A stretch of 64,000 bases of DNA from Streptococcus pneumoniae (GTDB lineage: Bacteria; Bacillota; Bacilli; Lactobacillales; Streptococcaceae): the NCBI RefSeq assembly GCF_001457635.1, contig NZ_LN831051.1:372001-436000 (forward strand), given 5' to 3'. Below, in pieces: positions 23,323 to 36,998 of this stretch. The stretch's first letter is position 1; every line of letters starts with the position of its first letter. The notes below the pieces were generated by a model, which had not been told where the DNA came from, did no database searches, and saw nothing but the letters and a program-made list of their open reading frames with translations. A program made the position numbers and the translations under genes.

Positions 23323-25106
23323 AAGTTTTCCCCCTTTATATGTTTTAGTGTAGGTTTACGAGTTAAATGAATCTCTTCTTTATATTGACCTTCTGTTTCA
23401 AAGATAATGATGCGGTTGGCACCTTCCTTGAGATAGCTATGAGGGATATAAAGTGAGAGAGTTGGGCCAACGTTCCAAAAACGTCCTAGATTCTGCCCAT
23501 TGACAAAGGCAACCCCCTTACCAAACTCAGACAAGTCTAGGTAAGTATCTTTTGGCTCTTCGACTGTAAAGTCATAAGCGTAAAAGGCTGGTTGTCCTTG
23601 AGTCCATCCTTTTGAAAAATCAATTTTCTCAGGATTGTCTAGTGGGAGTGGATAGTGTTTCCAGTTTAGTAAGAAATGCAGATCCTTACAGACCCCTGTC
23701 CGAATTCCCTTACGTTGCGTATCCGCTAAGAACTTATGCCCATAGTTGACACGCCCCATATTTTCTATCAAGATATCTAACCTAGATAGCCCTTTCTTTT
23801 TACCTTGATAAAAAATATCTTCCCCAATCTCTGTCTGATATTGAGTTTTAACCCACTGACCATCGACATACAGCTGGGCCCTATCTCGACCATCAATGAT
23901 ACGAAGTCTTTCTTCTTCTGCATCCCAGTTTGTTTCTGTTCGATAAAGTAGGTAGCCATAACTTTGTCCCAGCTCCTCCATCTTTTGAGGATAGAGACTT
24001 TCTACAGGACTTGACAAGCTATCTAAGGTTTCAAACAAAGAAACTTTTTCAACTAGTGGAATAGCATCCAACTCCATACTCTCTTTGTAGAGTGGTTCCA
24101 ACTGCGGATACTCTGAAAAATGTGTTGCCATCATCTTCTTGACTGCAAGATATTTAGCAGTTGGATTTCCTTCTTCATCCAGAAGGGCATCGTAATCATA
24201 AGACGTAACTTGTGGCAGGTCCAAAGTTCCTCGAGCTGAGCAACCATTCATGAAACCAAAGTTTGTACCACCGTGGAACATGTAAAGATTGATAGAGCCT
24301 TGTTCCAAAACCTCTCGAACTGCATCTGCCAATTCCTTAGGATCCCGTGTGATAATCGGTTCTTTCCAGCGATTGAACCAACCATCCCAGAACTCCATAC
24401 ACATGAGTGGCCATTTCTTACCATGTTCATCAAAGAATTCCTGCATCTGCGAAAAGTTGTAAGGTGCCTTAGAACCAAAGTTTCCTGTTACAAAGAGGTC
24501 CTCTTCAATTAAGGTTCCAGCTTTCAGAGTAGCTCGCCATGGACCATCTGATGTAAAGAGGGGACAGGTTACGCCACACTCTTCCATTAGCTGTCGAATC
24601 GCTCTCAGGTAAGCCTTATCTTCTCCGTAAGAACCATACTCATTTTCAACCTGCATCATGAGAATATTGCCACCATTGTCCAACAAACGAGGCACCAGTC
24701 TTGGCAATAACTGATCATAGTAGCGACCAACTGCCTCGATATATGCTGGGTCAGATGAGCGAATTCGCATGTTCTTGGTCAAGAGCCAAGCTGGTAAGCC
24801 ACCGAATTCCCATTCCGCACAGATAAATGGAGACGGACGCACAATTGCGTAGAGACCCAAATCCTGCGCTATTTGGAGAAATTTCTCTAAATCCAGATCA
24901 CCTTCAAAATGAAACTCACCTTCACGAGGCTCGTGTAAATTCCAAGCAACATAAGTCTCTACCGTATTAAAACCAAGAGCCTTCAAGTTATAGAGCGAAT
25001 GATACCAATCCTCTGGAGGAACCCTAAAATAATGAATGGCACCAGATAAAATCTTAAATGATTTTCCATCGAGATAGAAATCATCTCGTATCTCAAATCG
25101 TGTCAT
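23319..25106 (-). CDS. bgaC: Beta-galactosidase BgaC (GH35)
   Basis: 595 residues, a full GH35 enzyme. The acid/base Glu lies in MMQVENEYGSYG (about residue 156) and the nucleophile Glu in LMCMEFWDGWFN (about 235). C-terminal beta-sandwich domains carry the jelly-roll motif FGKGVAFVNGQNLGRFWNVGP. No signal peptide is visible. Known pneumococcal BgaC is specific for Gal-beta-1,3-GlcNAc (established knowledge) and has been found at the surface despite lacking a signal. First gene of the operon with the PTS, agaS and galM. It is transcribed from a consensus promoter with a cre site between promoter and ATG. Confidence 0.95.
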   Translation of the reverse strand: MTRFEIRDDFYLDGKSFKILSGAIHYFRVPPEDWYHSLYNLKALGFNTVETYVAWNLHEPREGEFHFEGDLDLEKFLQIAQDLGLYAIVRPSPFICAEWEFGGLPAWLLTKNMRIRSSDPAYIEAVGRYYDQLLPRLVPRLLDNGGNILMMQVENEYGSYGEDKAYLRAIRQLMEECGVTCPLFTSDGPWRATLKAGTLIEEDLFVTGNFGSKAPYNFSQMQEFFDEHGKKWPLMCMEFWDGWFNRWKEPIITRDPKELADAVREVLEQGSINLYMFHGGTNFGFMNGCSARGTLDLPQVTSYDYDALLDEEGNPTAKYLAVKKMMATHFSEYPQLEPLYKESMELDAIPLVEKVSLFETLDSLSSPVESLYPQKMEELGQSYGYLLYRTETNWDAEEERLRIIDGRDRAQLYVDGQWVKTQYQTEIGEDIFYQGKKKGLSRLDILIENMGRVNYGHKFLADTQRKGIRTGVCKDLHFLLNWKHYPLPLDNPEKIDFSKGWTQGQPAFYAYDFTVEEPKDTYLDLSEFGKGVAFVNGQNLGRFWNVGPTLSLYIPHSYLKEGANRIIIFETEGQYKEEIHLTRKPTLKHIKGENL

Positions 25107-25127
25107 AAAACTACCTTCCGACCGCGA

Positions 25128-25186
25128 AAGTTTGCGCTTTCATTTGTTGTTATATTAATTATAAACCAATCTGTTTGAACTGTCAA
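25128..25186 (-). promoter_or_regulatory. bgaC operon promoter with downstream cre site
   Basis: TTGACA (25181-25186), 17 bp, TATAAT (25158-25163): perfect consensus. About 8 bp past the expected start lies ATGAAAGCGCAAACTT (25128-25143), a full match to the cre consensus. CcpA there would block elongation when glucose is present. The spacer contains ACCAATCTG, also found upstream of strH. The remaining 25187-25410 is AT-rich and holds no gene that I can see. Confidence 0.87.
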
Positions 25187-25415
25187 TAGAAATTGTCGGG
25201 ATATTTACTGCATTTTTACTATTATACACACATTCAATTAGTTTCAAACATTTTTAGACCCATTTCAAACGCTCTTTAAATTTGGAATATAGGACCTAAA
25301 ATAATTTTGTATAGAATACATTTATAAAATATGATCAATCCCTATATAGCTTAATTTTTCAAACTATTATTCTAATTTTTTATTCAAAAGACTACTATTT
25401 TTTTCGCTTTTATGG

Positions 25416-25421
25416 TAAAAT
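25416..25421 (+). promoter_or_regulatory. Probable -10 of the GntR gene
   Basis: TGGTAAAAT (extended -10; hexamer 25416-25421). A start near 25428 excludes the two upstream in-frame start codons and supports 25454 as the first codon. Confidence 0.55.
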
Positions 25422-25453
25422 TTTCTATGGAGAAGGAAAATAGAGGTAAAAAT

Positions 25454-26170
25454 ATGGCAATTCCCAAATATCAATACATAAAAGACGAATTAAAAAATAA
25501 AATCATCTCTGGGCAGTTTAGCAGTGGAGATAAATTTTATACTGAAGCAGAACTCATTTCAATGTACGATGTCAGCTCTATCACAGTTGTTCGCGCCTTA
25601 AACGACCTTGCCAAAGATGGCTATATTGTCCGCCAACAAGGAAAAGGAACCTTCGTTTCACGTGCACGCAAACACAAGCTTGTAGAGTTTTCAGATATTG
25701 AACTCTTCAATGCTAAAGATGATAAGGTAACTGTTCTTTCAATTGAACGCGGAAACAAGCTTGTTTACTTGGAAAAATTGGGTCTACGCGGCGATCAATT
25801 CTACTACAAGATTGAACGTATCCGCGAATCAAACGGTGTCGTTTATATCTACCATACATCCTACATCCCAGAACAATATATCAACGCAAATTATCCAAAC
25901 CTTGAATACTATAGTTCTATCTATAATCGTTTCAAGTTAGACTACCACATTCACATGAATGATGAACACTTTGAAGAAATCAACGAAATAGTCTTTCCAA
26001 CTCCAGAACATGCGGCTTCAGTCCTCGGAGTCGATGAACAATTCCCTACTGTCCTACAAACTAAAATCACCAAACTCGAATCAACTGGCCAAGTTTTAGA
26101 ATACAGTGAAACTTACAAACGATCTGATTACTACAAGATTAAATTCATCTCATGTGACCGTGATCACTAA
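25454..26170 (+). CDS. GntR-family (HutC/UTRA) regulator of the glycan locus
   Basis: 238 residues from MAIPKYQYIKDEL. AGAGG lies 8 bases before this ATG. An N-terminal winged helix-turn-helix (about 5-70) includes TEAELISMYDVSSITVVRALNDLAKDGYIVR and the wing QQGKGTFVS. The C-terminal UTRA ligand domain (about 85-235) should bind a phosphorylated sugar. It is divergent from bgaC and upstream of strH, so control of one or both is likely. A terminator follows directly. Confidence 0.9.
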   Translation: MAIPKYQYIKDELKNKIISGQFSSGDKFYTEAELISMYDVSSITVVRALNDLAKDGYIVRQQGKGTFVSRARKHKLVEFSDIELFNAKDDKVTVLSIERGNKLVYLEKLGLRGDQFYYKIERIRESNGVVYIYHTSYIPEQYINANYPNLEYYSSIYNRFKLDYHIHMNDEHFEEINEIVFPTPEHAASVLGVDEQFPTVLQTKITKLESTGQVLEYSETYKRSDYYKIKFISCDRDH

Positions 26171-26176
26171 GAAGAA

Positions 26177-26204
26177 AGCCTGAGCCTAATCGCTCGGGCT
26201 TTTT
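26177..26204 (+). terminator. Terminator of the GntR gene
   Basis: AGCCTGAGC and GCTCGGGCT (one G-T pair) with a 6-base loop, followed by TTTTTCT. Confidence 0.9.
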
Positions 26205-26353
26205 CTATGCTTATTATACCACACCAAAAAGGTAGCGCTTACCTATTTTTGGAAGATTCTATAATTTGTGGAATATTTTATAGAAATAGAACCAAAAATT
26301 ATACTAGATATATATACGTATTTTTTCCGACCAATCTGAAATCTTAAGCTTAA

Positions 26354-30421
<4,068 letters not shown>

Positions 30422-30432
30422 GTCTTTTCGAT

Positions 30433-30473
30433 AAAAAATAAACAGCGAGATTGAAGCTCGCTGTTTATTTTTT
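30433..30473. terminator. Bidirectional terminator between strH and purB
   Basis: A 17-bp perfect stem (AAAAAATAAACAGCGAG and CTCGCTGTTTATTTTTT) with a 7-base loop. A/T flanks make it effective for both convergent genes. Confidence 0.95.
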
Positions 30474-30475
30474 AA

Positions 30476-31774
30476 TTAATCACCTAGTCCAAGACGTTCA
30501 AAGATATCATCCACTCGTTTGGTGTAATAAACTGGGTTGAAGATTTCATCGATTTCTTCTTGAGTGAGACGTGATGTTACTTCTGAATCTGCCTCAAGAA
30601 GTGGTTTAAAGTCTACTTGGTTGTCCCAAGAGTAGGCTGTTTTTGGTTGCACCAAGTCATAGGCTTGCTCACGGGTCATGCCTTTTTCAATCAATGTCAA
30701 CATAGCCCGTTGGCTAAAGATAAGACCAAAAGTCGAGTTCATGTTTCGGATCATATTTTCTGGGAAGACTGTCAAGTTCTTGACGATATTTCCAAAACGG
30801 TTGAGCATGTAGTCAATCAAAATGGTCGTATCTGGTGTGATGATACGCTCAGCTGATGAGTGAGAAATATCGCGTTCGTGCCAGAGAGCGACGTTTTCAT
30901 AAGCCGTAATCATGTGACCACGAATGACACGCGCCAGACCAGTCATATTTTCAGAACCGATTGGGTTGCGTTTGTGAGGCATTGCTGAAGACCCTTTTTG
31001 CCCTTTAGCAAAGAACTCTTCTACTTCGCGTTGCTCAGATTTTTGTAGACCACGAATCTCAGTCGCCATACGTTCGATTGAAGTCGCAATGCTGGCAAGA
31101 ACCGCAAAGTACTCAGCGTGAAGGTCACGAGGAAGGACTTGTGTAGAGATTTCTTGGGCACGGATGCCAAGTTTATCGCAGACATACTCCTCTACAAATG
31201 GTGGGATATTGGCAAAGTTCCCAACCGCACCAGAAATCTTACCAGCTTCTACACCAGCAGCCGCATGCTCGAAGCGCTCGATATTGCGTTTCATTTCGCT
31301 ATACCAAGTTGCCAATTTAAGACCAAAAGTTGTCGGCTCAGCGTGCACACCATGAGTACGCCCCATCATGATGGTGAACTTGTGCTCCTTGGCCTTGTCA
31401 GCGATGATATTAGTGAAGTTTTCAAGGTCACGACGGATGATGTCGTTGGCCTGCTTGTAGAGGTAACCATAGGCAGTATCCACCACGTCGGTAGAAGTTA
31501 ACCCATAGTGAACCCACTTGCGCTCTTCACCAAGAGTCTCAGAAACCGCACGCGTGAAAGCCACCACATCGTGGCGCGTCTCCTGCTCAATTTCCAAAAT
31601 ACGGTCGATGTCAAAGTCCGCCTTCTTGCGAATCAAAGCCACATCTTCCTTAGGGATTTCCCCCAACTCAGCCCATGCCTCGTCAGAGAGGATTTCCACC
31701 TCAAGCCAAGCACGGTATTTATTTTCTTCACTCCAAATATTCGCCATCTCAGGGCGAGAGTAACGGTTGATCAT
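30476..31774 (-). CDS. purB: Adenylosuccinate lyase
   Basis: 432 residues. PurB acts twice in purine synthesis (SAICAR to AICAR, and adenylosuccinate to AMP). The fumarase-superfamily signature [17 protein letters not shown] (about 262-278) contains the flexible catalytic Ser loop. [11 protein letters not shown] (about 139-149) and [13 protein letters not shown] (about 89-101) supply the catalytic His residues. Last gene of the pur cluster. An AAGGAAAG site precedes the ATG, which lies 62 bp after the small upstream gene. Confidence 0.97.
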   Translation of the reverse strand: MINRYSRPEMANIWSEENKYRAWLEVEILSDEAWAELGEIPKEDVALIRKKADFDIDRILEIEQETRHDVVAFTRAVSETLGEERKWVHYGLTSTDVVDTAYGYLYKQANDIIRRDLENFTNIIADKAKEHKFTIMMGRTHGVHAEPTTFGLKLATWYSEMKRNIERFEHAAAGVEAGKISGAVGNFANIPPFVEEYVCDKLGIRAQEISTQVLPRDLHAEYFAVLASIATSIERMATEIRGLQKSEQREVEEFFAKGQKGSSAMPHKRNPIGSENMTGLARVIRGHMITAYENVALWHERDISHSSAERIITPDTTILIDYMLNRFGNIVKNLTVFPENMIRNMNSTFGLIFSQRAMLTLIEKGMTREQAYDLVQPKTAYSWDNQVDFKPLLEADSEVTSRLTQEEIDEIFNPVYYTKRVDDIFERLGLGD

Positions 31775-31836
31775 GTGTTAATCTTTCCTTTCTTCTTAAG
31801 CTGTTGGGAATAAGCTATCTAGGTAAACCAAGATTT

Positions 31837-32064
31837 CTACTCAAACTCCTCTTTTCCAATAAACACAGACGGGTAATGATCTAGTGTATTCAAATCCGTA
31901 TCCAGCGGTACATCATAGATAGCTAAATAATTTTCGGGGTATTGTGCAGCTAGTTCTTCATATTTAGCTTGTACCTTATCTTGGTCAGCACTAGCATACA
32001 ACACTTCAACAACTGCTCCAGTCTTATCCTTTTCAATAAATGCATTAACGATAATTTGTATCAT
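31837..32064 (-). CDS. Small conserved hypothetical protein in the pur operon
   Basis: 75 residues, soluble, mixed alpha/beta (MIQIIVNAFIEKDK, ending FIGKEEFE). No motif recognised. It starts 9 bp after purK with an AGGAC just upstream, so it is cotranscribed between purK and purB. Function unknown; conservation of position in pneumococci suggests a real gene. Confidence 0.7.
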   Translation of the reverse strand: MIQIIVNAFIEKDKTGAVVEVLYASADQDKVQAKYEELAAQYPENYLAIYDVPLDTDLNTLDHYPSVFIGKEEFE

Positions 32065-32073
32065 AGACTTGTC

Positions 32074-33165
32074 CTAAAAATCAATCCCTTCCCCAAACTC
32101 TTCCACACTATCCGGTACATCACTAAACAAAGTCACATGTCCCATCTTACGATTATGCTTTGCTTCTATTTTACCATACATGTGGAGGTGGGTGCTTGGA
32201 TTTTCTGTGACATATTTTTCAGCGGCCTCAACATGCTGGCCGAGAACGTTAAGCATGACGGCAGGCGCATGTAGTTTGATGGCTGGCAATGGTGCTCCCA
32301 GAACACCTAATATATGCGTGTCAAATTGTGAAAAGTCACAGGCTTCAATAGAGTAGTGGCCTGAGTTGTGTGGTCGTGGAGCAATCTCATTGACAATGAT
32401 GTCATCAGCTGTCGCAAACATTTCCACACAGAGAGTTCCAGACAAGTTGAGTTGTTCTGCGATTCGCACTGCCATAGCTTTAGCCTTGTCTGCTAGACTT
32501 TCAGAAATACGGGCTGGTACGATGGTCTTAGACAGGATATTGTTGCGGTGGATATTTTCCTGAACTGGGAAAAACGTCACCTCCTTCCCATTTCCTGACA
32601 CGATGACAGAAATCTCAAGGTCAAAATTGACAAATTCTTCCAAGACACAAGCTGCTGAGTCGGCTAATGCATAGGCTTCTTCCAAATCGTCTGCTGAACG
32701 AATGACATTTTGCCCGTGTCCATCATAACCACCTGTTGCGATCTTAAGGACATAGTTTTTCGACAAGTCGATATCTGCCAAGTCTAGGCTAGAAGTCACG
32801 ACCTTGTAGGGTGCCACAGTGACTTGAGCCTTGTTTGACAAAAAGTCCTTTTCAAAAATACGATTTTGCGAAATGCGGAGCAGATCTGTTCCTTGAGGGA
32901 GTTGTCCATCCTTGATAACGACATCCAAACCGTCAGCGTCGACATTTTCAAACTCGTAAGTGAGGACATCGCAACGGTCTGCCAACTGACGGAGGGCGTC
33001 CACATCGTTATAAGGTGCCACAATGATTTCCGCCACGCGAGAGGCCGGGCAATCCGCCGCAGGATCCAGCGCGATAACCTTGTGCCCCATGTAGATAGCA
33101 GAAATGGCCATCATCTGACCCAGTTGACCGCCACCGATAATTCCGATTGTTTTAGATGAGCTCAT
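32074..33165 (-). CDS. purK: N5-carboxyaminoimidazole ribonucleotide synthetase
   Basis: 363 residues, ATP-grasp enzyme converting AIR, bicarbonate and ATP to N5-CAIR. N-terminal [17 protein letters not shown] (about 7-23). ATP-grasp motifs include [13 protein letters not shown] (about 143-155), [18 protein letters not shown] and [17 protein letters not shown] (about 264-280). The ATG overlaps purE by 14 bp, the usual purEK coupling. Confidence 0.97.
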   Translation of the reverse strand: MSSSKTIGIIGGGQLGQMMAISAIYMGHKVIALDPAADCPASRVAEIIVAPYNDVDALRQLADRCDVLTYEFENVDADGLDVVIKDGQLPQGTDLLRISQNRIFEKDFLSNKAQVTVAPYKVVTSSLDLADIDLSKNYVLKIATGGYDGHGQNVIRSADDLEEAYALADSAACVLEEFVNFDLEISVIVSGNGKEVTFFPVQENIHRNNILSKTIVPARISESLADKAKAMAVRIAEQLNLSGTLCVEMFATADDIIVNEIAPRPHNSGHYSIEACDFSQFDTHILGVLGAPLPAIKLHAPAVMLNVLGQHVEAAEKYVTENPSTHLHMYGKIEAKHNRKMGHVTLFSDVPDSVEEFGEGIDF

Positions 33166-33640
33166 TTGACGACTCCTCTGCGATTTTTCCTTGTTCTTCT
33201 GCGAAATCTGCCAATGCTGTCGCGATAGACTGATCCTCTACTGAGAGGAGACGGAGAGCGAAGAGGGCCGCATTTGTCGCACCTGCTTCACCGATAGCCA
33301 TGGTCGCAACAGGCACCCCACCCGGCATCTGAACGATAGAATAGAGTGAATCCACTCCACTAAGAGCACGAGAGTTGACTGGCACACCAATGACTGGAAG
33401 GATTGTTTTAGCAGCGACCATACCTGGCAAATGGGCTGCGCCACCAGCACCTGCGATGATGATCTTGATGCCACGGCTACGGGCTTCTTCTGCATGTTTG
33501 AACATGAGGTCTGGTGTACGGTGTGCGGAAACAACTTTCTTTTCGTAGGCTACACCGAAGCGGTCTAGGACTTCTGCTGTTTTTTGCATGGTTGCCCAGT
33601 CGGATTTTGAGCCCATGATGATGGAAATTACTGGTTTCAT
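33152..33640 (-). CDS. purE: N5-CAIR mutase (PurE, class I)
   Basis: 162 residues from [15 protein letters not shown], with AAGGAG upstream; 11 extra codons of open frame upstream are rejected. It converts N5-CAIR to CAIR. Class I motifs: GSKSDWATM (about 9-17), SAHRTPD (about 40-46), [12 protein letters not shown] (about 66-77). The gene begins 26 nt after the second of two structured elements that fill the purD-purE gap. Confidence 0.97.
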   Translation of the reverse strand: MKPVISIIMGSKSDWATMQKTAEVLDRFGVAYEKKVVSAHRTPDLMFKHAEEARSRGIKIIIAGAGGAAHLPGMVAAKTILPVIGVPVNSRALSGVDSLYSIVQMPGGVPVATMAIGEAGATNAALFALRLLSVEDQSIATALADFAEEQGKIAEESSNELI

Positions 33641-33666
33641 TTCTTCTCCTTTTTCCTCTTTTTCAA

Positions 33667-33800
33667 CAATCACCTTAGCTTGTGAGGGACGGCAGCAGCC
33701 ACCAAAGGTGTCTCATGCCTAAATTGGAAACCCAAGGTCTTCCAATTTCCCTGAACGATTGGATTATCATCCAATCGTTCTTTCACAACGGCGGTAATTG
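33667..33800 (-). ncRNA. Structured RNA candidate, purE-proximal module of a tandem pair
   Basis: 134 nt. Outer stem 33793-33800 with 33667-33674 (minus-strand CAATTACC/GGTGATTG; one G-U pair on the minus strand would be a C-A mismatch on plus). Inner stem TTGTGA/TCACAA (33783-33788 with 33680-33685). A 12-bp perfect hairpin (33753-33780) follows, then a 9-bp hairpin (33721-33748) with loop GACCTTGGG, and a small CACC/GGTG hairpin (33700-33710). Linkers AGGGAAA and TTTAGGCATGAGAC are shared with the upstream module. The 3' edge is about 12 nt from the purE ribosome site. Not a riboswitch class I recognise. Confidence 0.65.
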
Positions 33801-33874
33801 CTCCATATTAGCTCGCTAACGCTCGCAAACCATACGACCATTAACGTATTTTGTGAATTTTTATTTTTCTTTTT

Positions 33875-34007
33875 GATAATGGTCTTAGGTGATGGAGGCG
33901 GAAGCAAACCTTCGGTTTCATTCCTAAACTTTGAGCCTAAGGTCTCAAAGTTTCCCCCTGACCAGAACATTCACTGTTCTGGTCTTTTCACCACGACGAC
34001 CATTATC
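33875..34007 (-). ncRNA. Structured RNA candidate, purD-proximal module of a tandem pair
   Basis: 133 nt with the same plan as the other module but different stems. Outer 10-bp stem GATAATGGTC/GACCATTATC (33998-34007 with 33875-33884). Inner GGTGA/TCACC. A 9-bp hairpin GACCAGAAC/GTTCTGGTC (33960-33984), a 10-bp hairpin (33926-33953) with loop ACCTTAGG, and a small AAACC/GGTTT hairpin. Shared linkers are AGGGGGAAA and TTTAGGAATGAAAC. Further small hairpins (GCGAC/GTCGC at 34015-34027) lie towards purD. The 33801-33874 spacer holds an A/T-rich stretch and an ATACG/CGTAT hairpin. Confidence 0.65.
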
Positions 34008-34042
34008 GTGTTTGGCGACTGCGTCGCGTTATTCTTATATCT

Positions 34043-35305
34043 TTACTTAATTGCCTTGCTTCCGATATCTGTTCGGTAGAAGAGTCCTTCTATTTTTTGT
34101 TGGGATAGTTCTTGGTAGATGCTGGCTTGGGCTTCTTTGACGGTATCTGCTGTGGTAACGAGCATATAAACTCGTCCGCCGTTTGAGAGCAGCGCTCTGC
34201 TATTTTCCGCAAACTTAGCCCCTGCATAGTAGGTAATGATGTCACCATCGGTTTTGACTGGCAACTCAACACCCTTTGAATAATCTAGCGGGTAGCCCTT
34301 GGATGCGACAACCACACCCAGAGTCACACCCTTGTCCGTCCACGTGATATTTGGCTCCTTGCTATCCAGGATATCTGTGATATTTTGAGCAAAGTCAGAG
34401 GTCAAGCGAGGCAAGATAATCTGAGTTTCTGGATCTCCGAACCGAGCGTTGAACTCGATGACTTTCGGTCCATCAGCTGTCAGGATAAGCCCTGCGTAAA
34501 GAACTCCCAGATAAGGGCGACCTTCTTTAATCATCCCTTCTAGAACTGGCTTGACAATGGTGTCAACCGCTGTATCAACTACACTCTGTGGTAAGTGTGG
34601 AACTGGCGCATAGGCACCCATACCACCCGTGTTAGGCCCTTTGTCGCCATCGTAGGCACGTTTGTGGTCCTGAGCCGTTGGCATGATGTAGAACTTATCA
34701 CCATTGACAAAGGCAAAGAGTGAAAATTCCTCTCCTTCAAGGAATTCCTCAATAACCACGCGCGCACCTGAGTCACCAAATTTATTGTCCAAAAGCATCT
34801 CATGAGCGGCTTCGACCGCTTGCTCAACCGTCTCAGCAACGACGACACCCTTCCCAAGCGCCAAGCCATCCGCCTTGACTACGATAGGCGCACCATGCTT
34901 TTCGATATAGGCCTTTGCTTCCTCAAAATCTGAAAATGTGCCATAGGCTGCTGTCGAAACACCATATTTGACCATGATTTCCTTGGCAAAATCCTTGGAC
35001 CACTCCAGCTCCGCTGCAGCCCTAGTCGGACCAAAGGCCTTAAGCCCAGCTTGGTTAAAATCATCCACGATACCAGCAGCAAGGGCATCATCTGGGCCGA
35101 TAAAGGTCCAAGCAACATCATTGGTCTTTGCGAAGTCAATCAATTTAGAATGTTCGGAAATAGAGATATTTACCAATTCCAAACCATCCAGAGTCATCCC
35201 ATCATTCCCAGGAGCTACAAAGACTTTTTCCACGTCTTTTGATTCAAGTAACTTTTTAGCAATCGCATGCTCACGACCACCAGAACCGACAACAAGCAGT
35301 TTCAT
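34043..35305 (-). CDS. purD: Phosphoribosylamine-glycine ligase (GARS)
   Basis: 420 residues, normal single-domain bacterial GARS, ATP-grasp. N-terminal MKLLVVGSGGREHAIAKKL; IVKADGLALGKGVVVA (about 140-155) and RFGDPETQIILPRL (about 288-301) are the family signature. It joins glycine to phosphoribosylamine. GAGG lies before the ATG. It has its own probable promoter after a terminator-like stem that follows purH. Confidence 0.97.
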   Translation of the reverse strand: MKLLVVGSGGREHAIAKKLLESKDVEKVFVAPGNDGMTLDGLELVNISISEHSKLIDFAKTNDVAWTFIGPDDALAAGIVDDFNQAGLKAFGPTRAAAELEWSKDFAKEIMVKYGVSTAAYGTFSDFEEAKAYIEKHGAPIVVKADGLALGKGVVVAETVEQAVEAAHEMLLDNKFGDSGARVVIEEFLEGEEFSLFAFVNGDKFYIMPTAQDHKRAYDGDKGPNTGGMGAYAPVPHLPQSVVDTAVDTIVKPVLEGMIKEGRPYLGVLYAGLILTADGPKVIEFNARFGDPETQIILPRLTSDFAQNITDILDSKEPNITWTDKGVTLGVVVASKGYPLDYSKGVELPVKTDGDIITYYAGAKFAENSRALLSNGGRVYMLVTTADTVKEAQASIYQELSQQKIEGLFYRTDIGSKAIK

Positions 35306-35340
35306 TCCTCAACCTCTTTTGCGAATTATTTACCAACATT

Positions 35341-35422
35341 ATATCAAAAAAGTTCGTTTTAATCTTGTTTCAGTTAGCATTTTAAGCCAAAAAAGGAAAG
35401 AAACTGTTTTCTTCCCTTTTAT
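35341..35422 (-). promoter_or_regulatory. Terminator-like stem after purH, then purD promoter with PurBox-like site
   Basis: Minus strand: AAAAGGGAAGAAA and TTTCTTTCCTTTTTT form a stem with T run (about 35388-35421), a probable partial terminator. Next comes AAAACGAACTTT (11-12 of 13 positions of the PurR box AWWWCCGAACWWT), then TATAAT near 35340. This suggests separate PurR-activated transcription of purD onward. Confidence 0.55.
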
Positions 35423-35426
35423 CTTC

Positions 35427-36974
35427 TTAATGTCTAAAATGTCTCACTCCTGTGAAGACCATGGTCAAGCCATACTTGTCAGCGGCTTCGATAGATTCTT
35501 GGTCACGGACTGAGCCACCGGGCTGGATGATGGCCTTAATTCCTGCTTTGGCGATTTCTTCCACGTTATCCGCAAATGGGAAGAAGGCATCTGAAGCAAG
35601 GACCGCCCCGTCCAGACGATCTTTGGCTTGGTCAATGGCAAGGCGAACAGAAGCCACACGGTTGGTTTGACCTGGACCAACACCAAGTGTCATGTGGTCG
35701 TTGGTCACGATAATGCCATTTGATTTGACGTACTTGATAGCCTTCCAAGCGAACTCAAGAGCAGTCGCTTCTGTCTCGGTTGGCTGACGTTTGGTCACCA
35801 CTTGCCAGTCAGCTGGGCTTTCCTTGACCACGTCTTGATTTTGCACGAGAAGTCCACCGACTACACCTGTGTATTCTGCTTCCACTTCGCTAGCCTCTTG
35901 AGCATTAAATGGCAAGGCAAGGATACGCAAGTTTTTCTTTTTATTGATCAAAATGGCTAGCGCTTCATCCGTATAGCTTGGTGCAATGATGATTTCGAGG
36001 AAAACGCCGTGCATCTTCTCAGCTGTCGCAGCATCCACCTCACGGTTGAGGACGACAATTCCACCAAAGATAGACACTGGGTCAGACTCATAAGCGTATT
36101 CCCAAGCAGTCTCGATGTCATCAGCTTGACCAATTCCACATGGATTCATGTGTTTGAGAGCCACAACGGTTGGACTATCTTTGAAGTCACGGATGATACG
36201 GATAGCAGCATCTGCATCACGGATATTATTAAATGACAATTCTTTCCCGTTGAGCTGTTTGGCTGAAGCAATGGAGTAATCTGTAGGCAAAGCTTTCTGG
36301 TAAAAGTCCGCGTCTTGTTGAGGATTCTCACCGTAACGCATTGGTTGCTTGAGGTCATAAGTCAAAGTGAGTTTTTCAGGCTTGCTTTCACCCACTTGAG
36401 CTGTGAAGTATTCTGCAATCAAGGCGTCATAAGCCGCTGTGTGACGAAATACTTTGGCTGCTAAACGTTGGCGAGTTTCATAAGAGGTTTCGCCGTTTGC
36501 TGCCAATTCGTCCAAAACCACAGCGTAGTCAGCAGGATCTACCACAACTGTAACACTGGCATGATTTTTCGCTGCTGAACGAAGCATAGATGGCCCACCA
36601 ATATCGATATTTTCAACTGCATCAGCATAAGTCACATCTGGTTTAAGGATAGTTTCCTTAAATGGGTAAAGGTTGACCACCACAAGGTCAATGAGCTCAA
36701 TCTTGTTGTCCTTAGCCGCTTCCAAGTGGCTATCCAAGTCACGACGAGCGAGAAGCCCTCCGTGGATATTTGGGTGGAGGGTCTTCACACGACCGTCCAT
36801 CATTTCTGGGAAACCAGTCACATCATCGATAGCAATGGTATCCACCCCAGCATTATCAAGGGCAACCTTAGTTCCACCTGTTGAGATAATCTCCCAACCA
36901 AGTTTTTTGAGTTCTTGGGCAAATTCAACAATGCCCGCTTTGTCTGAGACGCTGATTAAGACGCGTTTAGTCAT
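35427..36974 (-). CDS. purH: Bifunctional AICAR formyltransferase/IMP cyclohydrolase
   Basis: 515 residues from [21 protein letters not shown] just before, and seven upstream codons rejected. The N-terminal MGS-like cyclohydrolase domain (1-about 195) includes [13 protein letters not shown] and [15 protein letters not shown]. The C-terminal transformylase domain includes [11 protein letters not shown] and [19 protein letters not shown] with the catalytic Lys-His region. It completes IMP. It is preceded by vanZ in the same operon. Confidence 0.98.
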   Translation of the reverse strand: MTKRVLISVSDKAGIVEFAQELKKLGWEIISTGGTKVALDNAGVDTIAIDDVTGFPEMMDGRVKTLHPNIHGGLLARRDLDSHLEAAKDNKIELIDLVVVNLYPFKETILKPDVTYADAVENIDIGGPSMLRSAAKNHASVTVVVDPADYAVVLDELAANGETSYETRQRLAAKVFRHTAAYDALIAEYFTAQVGESKPEKLTLTYDLKQPMRYGENPQQDADFYQKALPTDYSIASAKQLNGKELSFNNIRDADAAIRIIRDFKDSPTVVALKHMNPCGIGQADDIETAWEYAYESDPVSIFGGIVVLNREVDAATAEKMHGVFLEIIIAPSYTDEALAILINKKKNLRILALPFNAQEASEVEAEYTGVVGGLLVQNQDVVKESPADWQVVTKRQPTETEATALEFAWKAIKYVKSNGIIVTNDHMTLGVGPGQTNRVASVRLAIDQAKDRLDGAVLASDAFFPFADNVEEIAKAGIKAIIQPGGSVRDQESIEAADKYGLTMVFTGVRHFRH

Positions 36975-36998
36975 TATATTCTCCTTTTTAATCATTAG

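Noticed and set aside
33767..33970. 67-codon minus-strand ORF in the purD-purE gap
   Set aside because: It runs through the paired stems of the structured elements, has no ribosome site, and its low-complexity composition follows from the hairpins.
33667..34007. ZTP (pfl), purine, glycine or SAM riboswitch as identity of the purD-purE elements
   Set aside because: Core conserved motifs of those classes, as I know them, are absent; only vague resemblance such as ATGAAACC to SAM-I was seen.
33667..34007. CRISPR array
   Set aside because: Only two long non-identical modules, no short repeats with spacers, no cas genes in the window.
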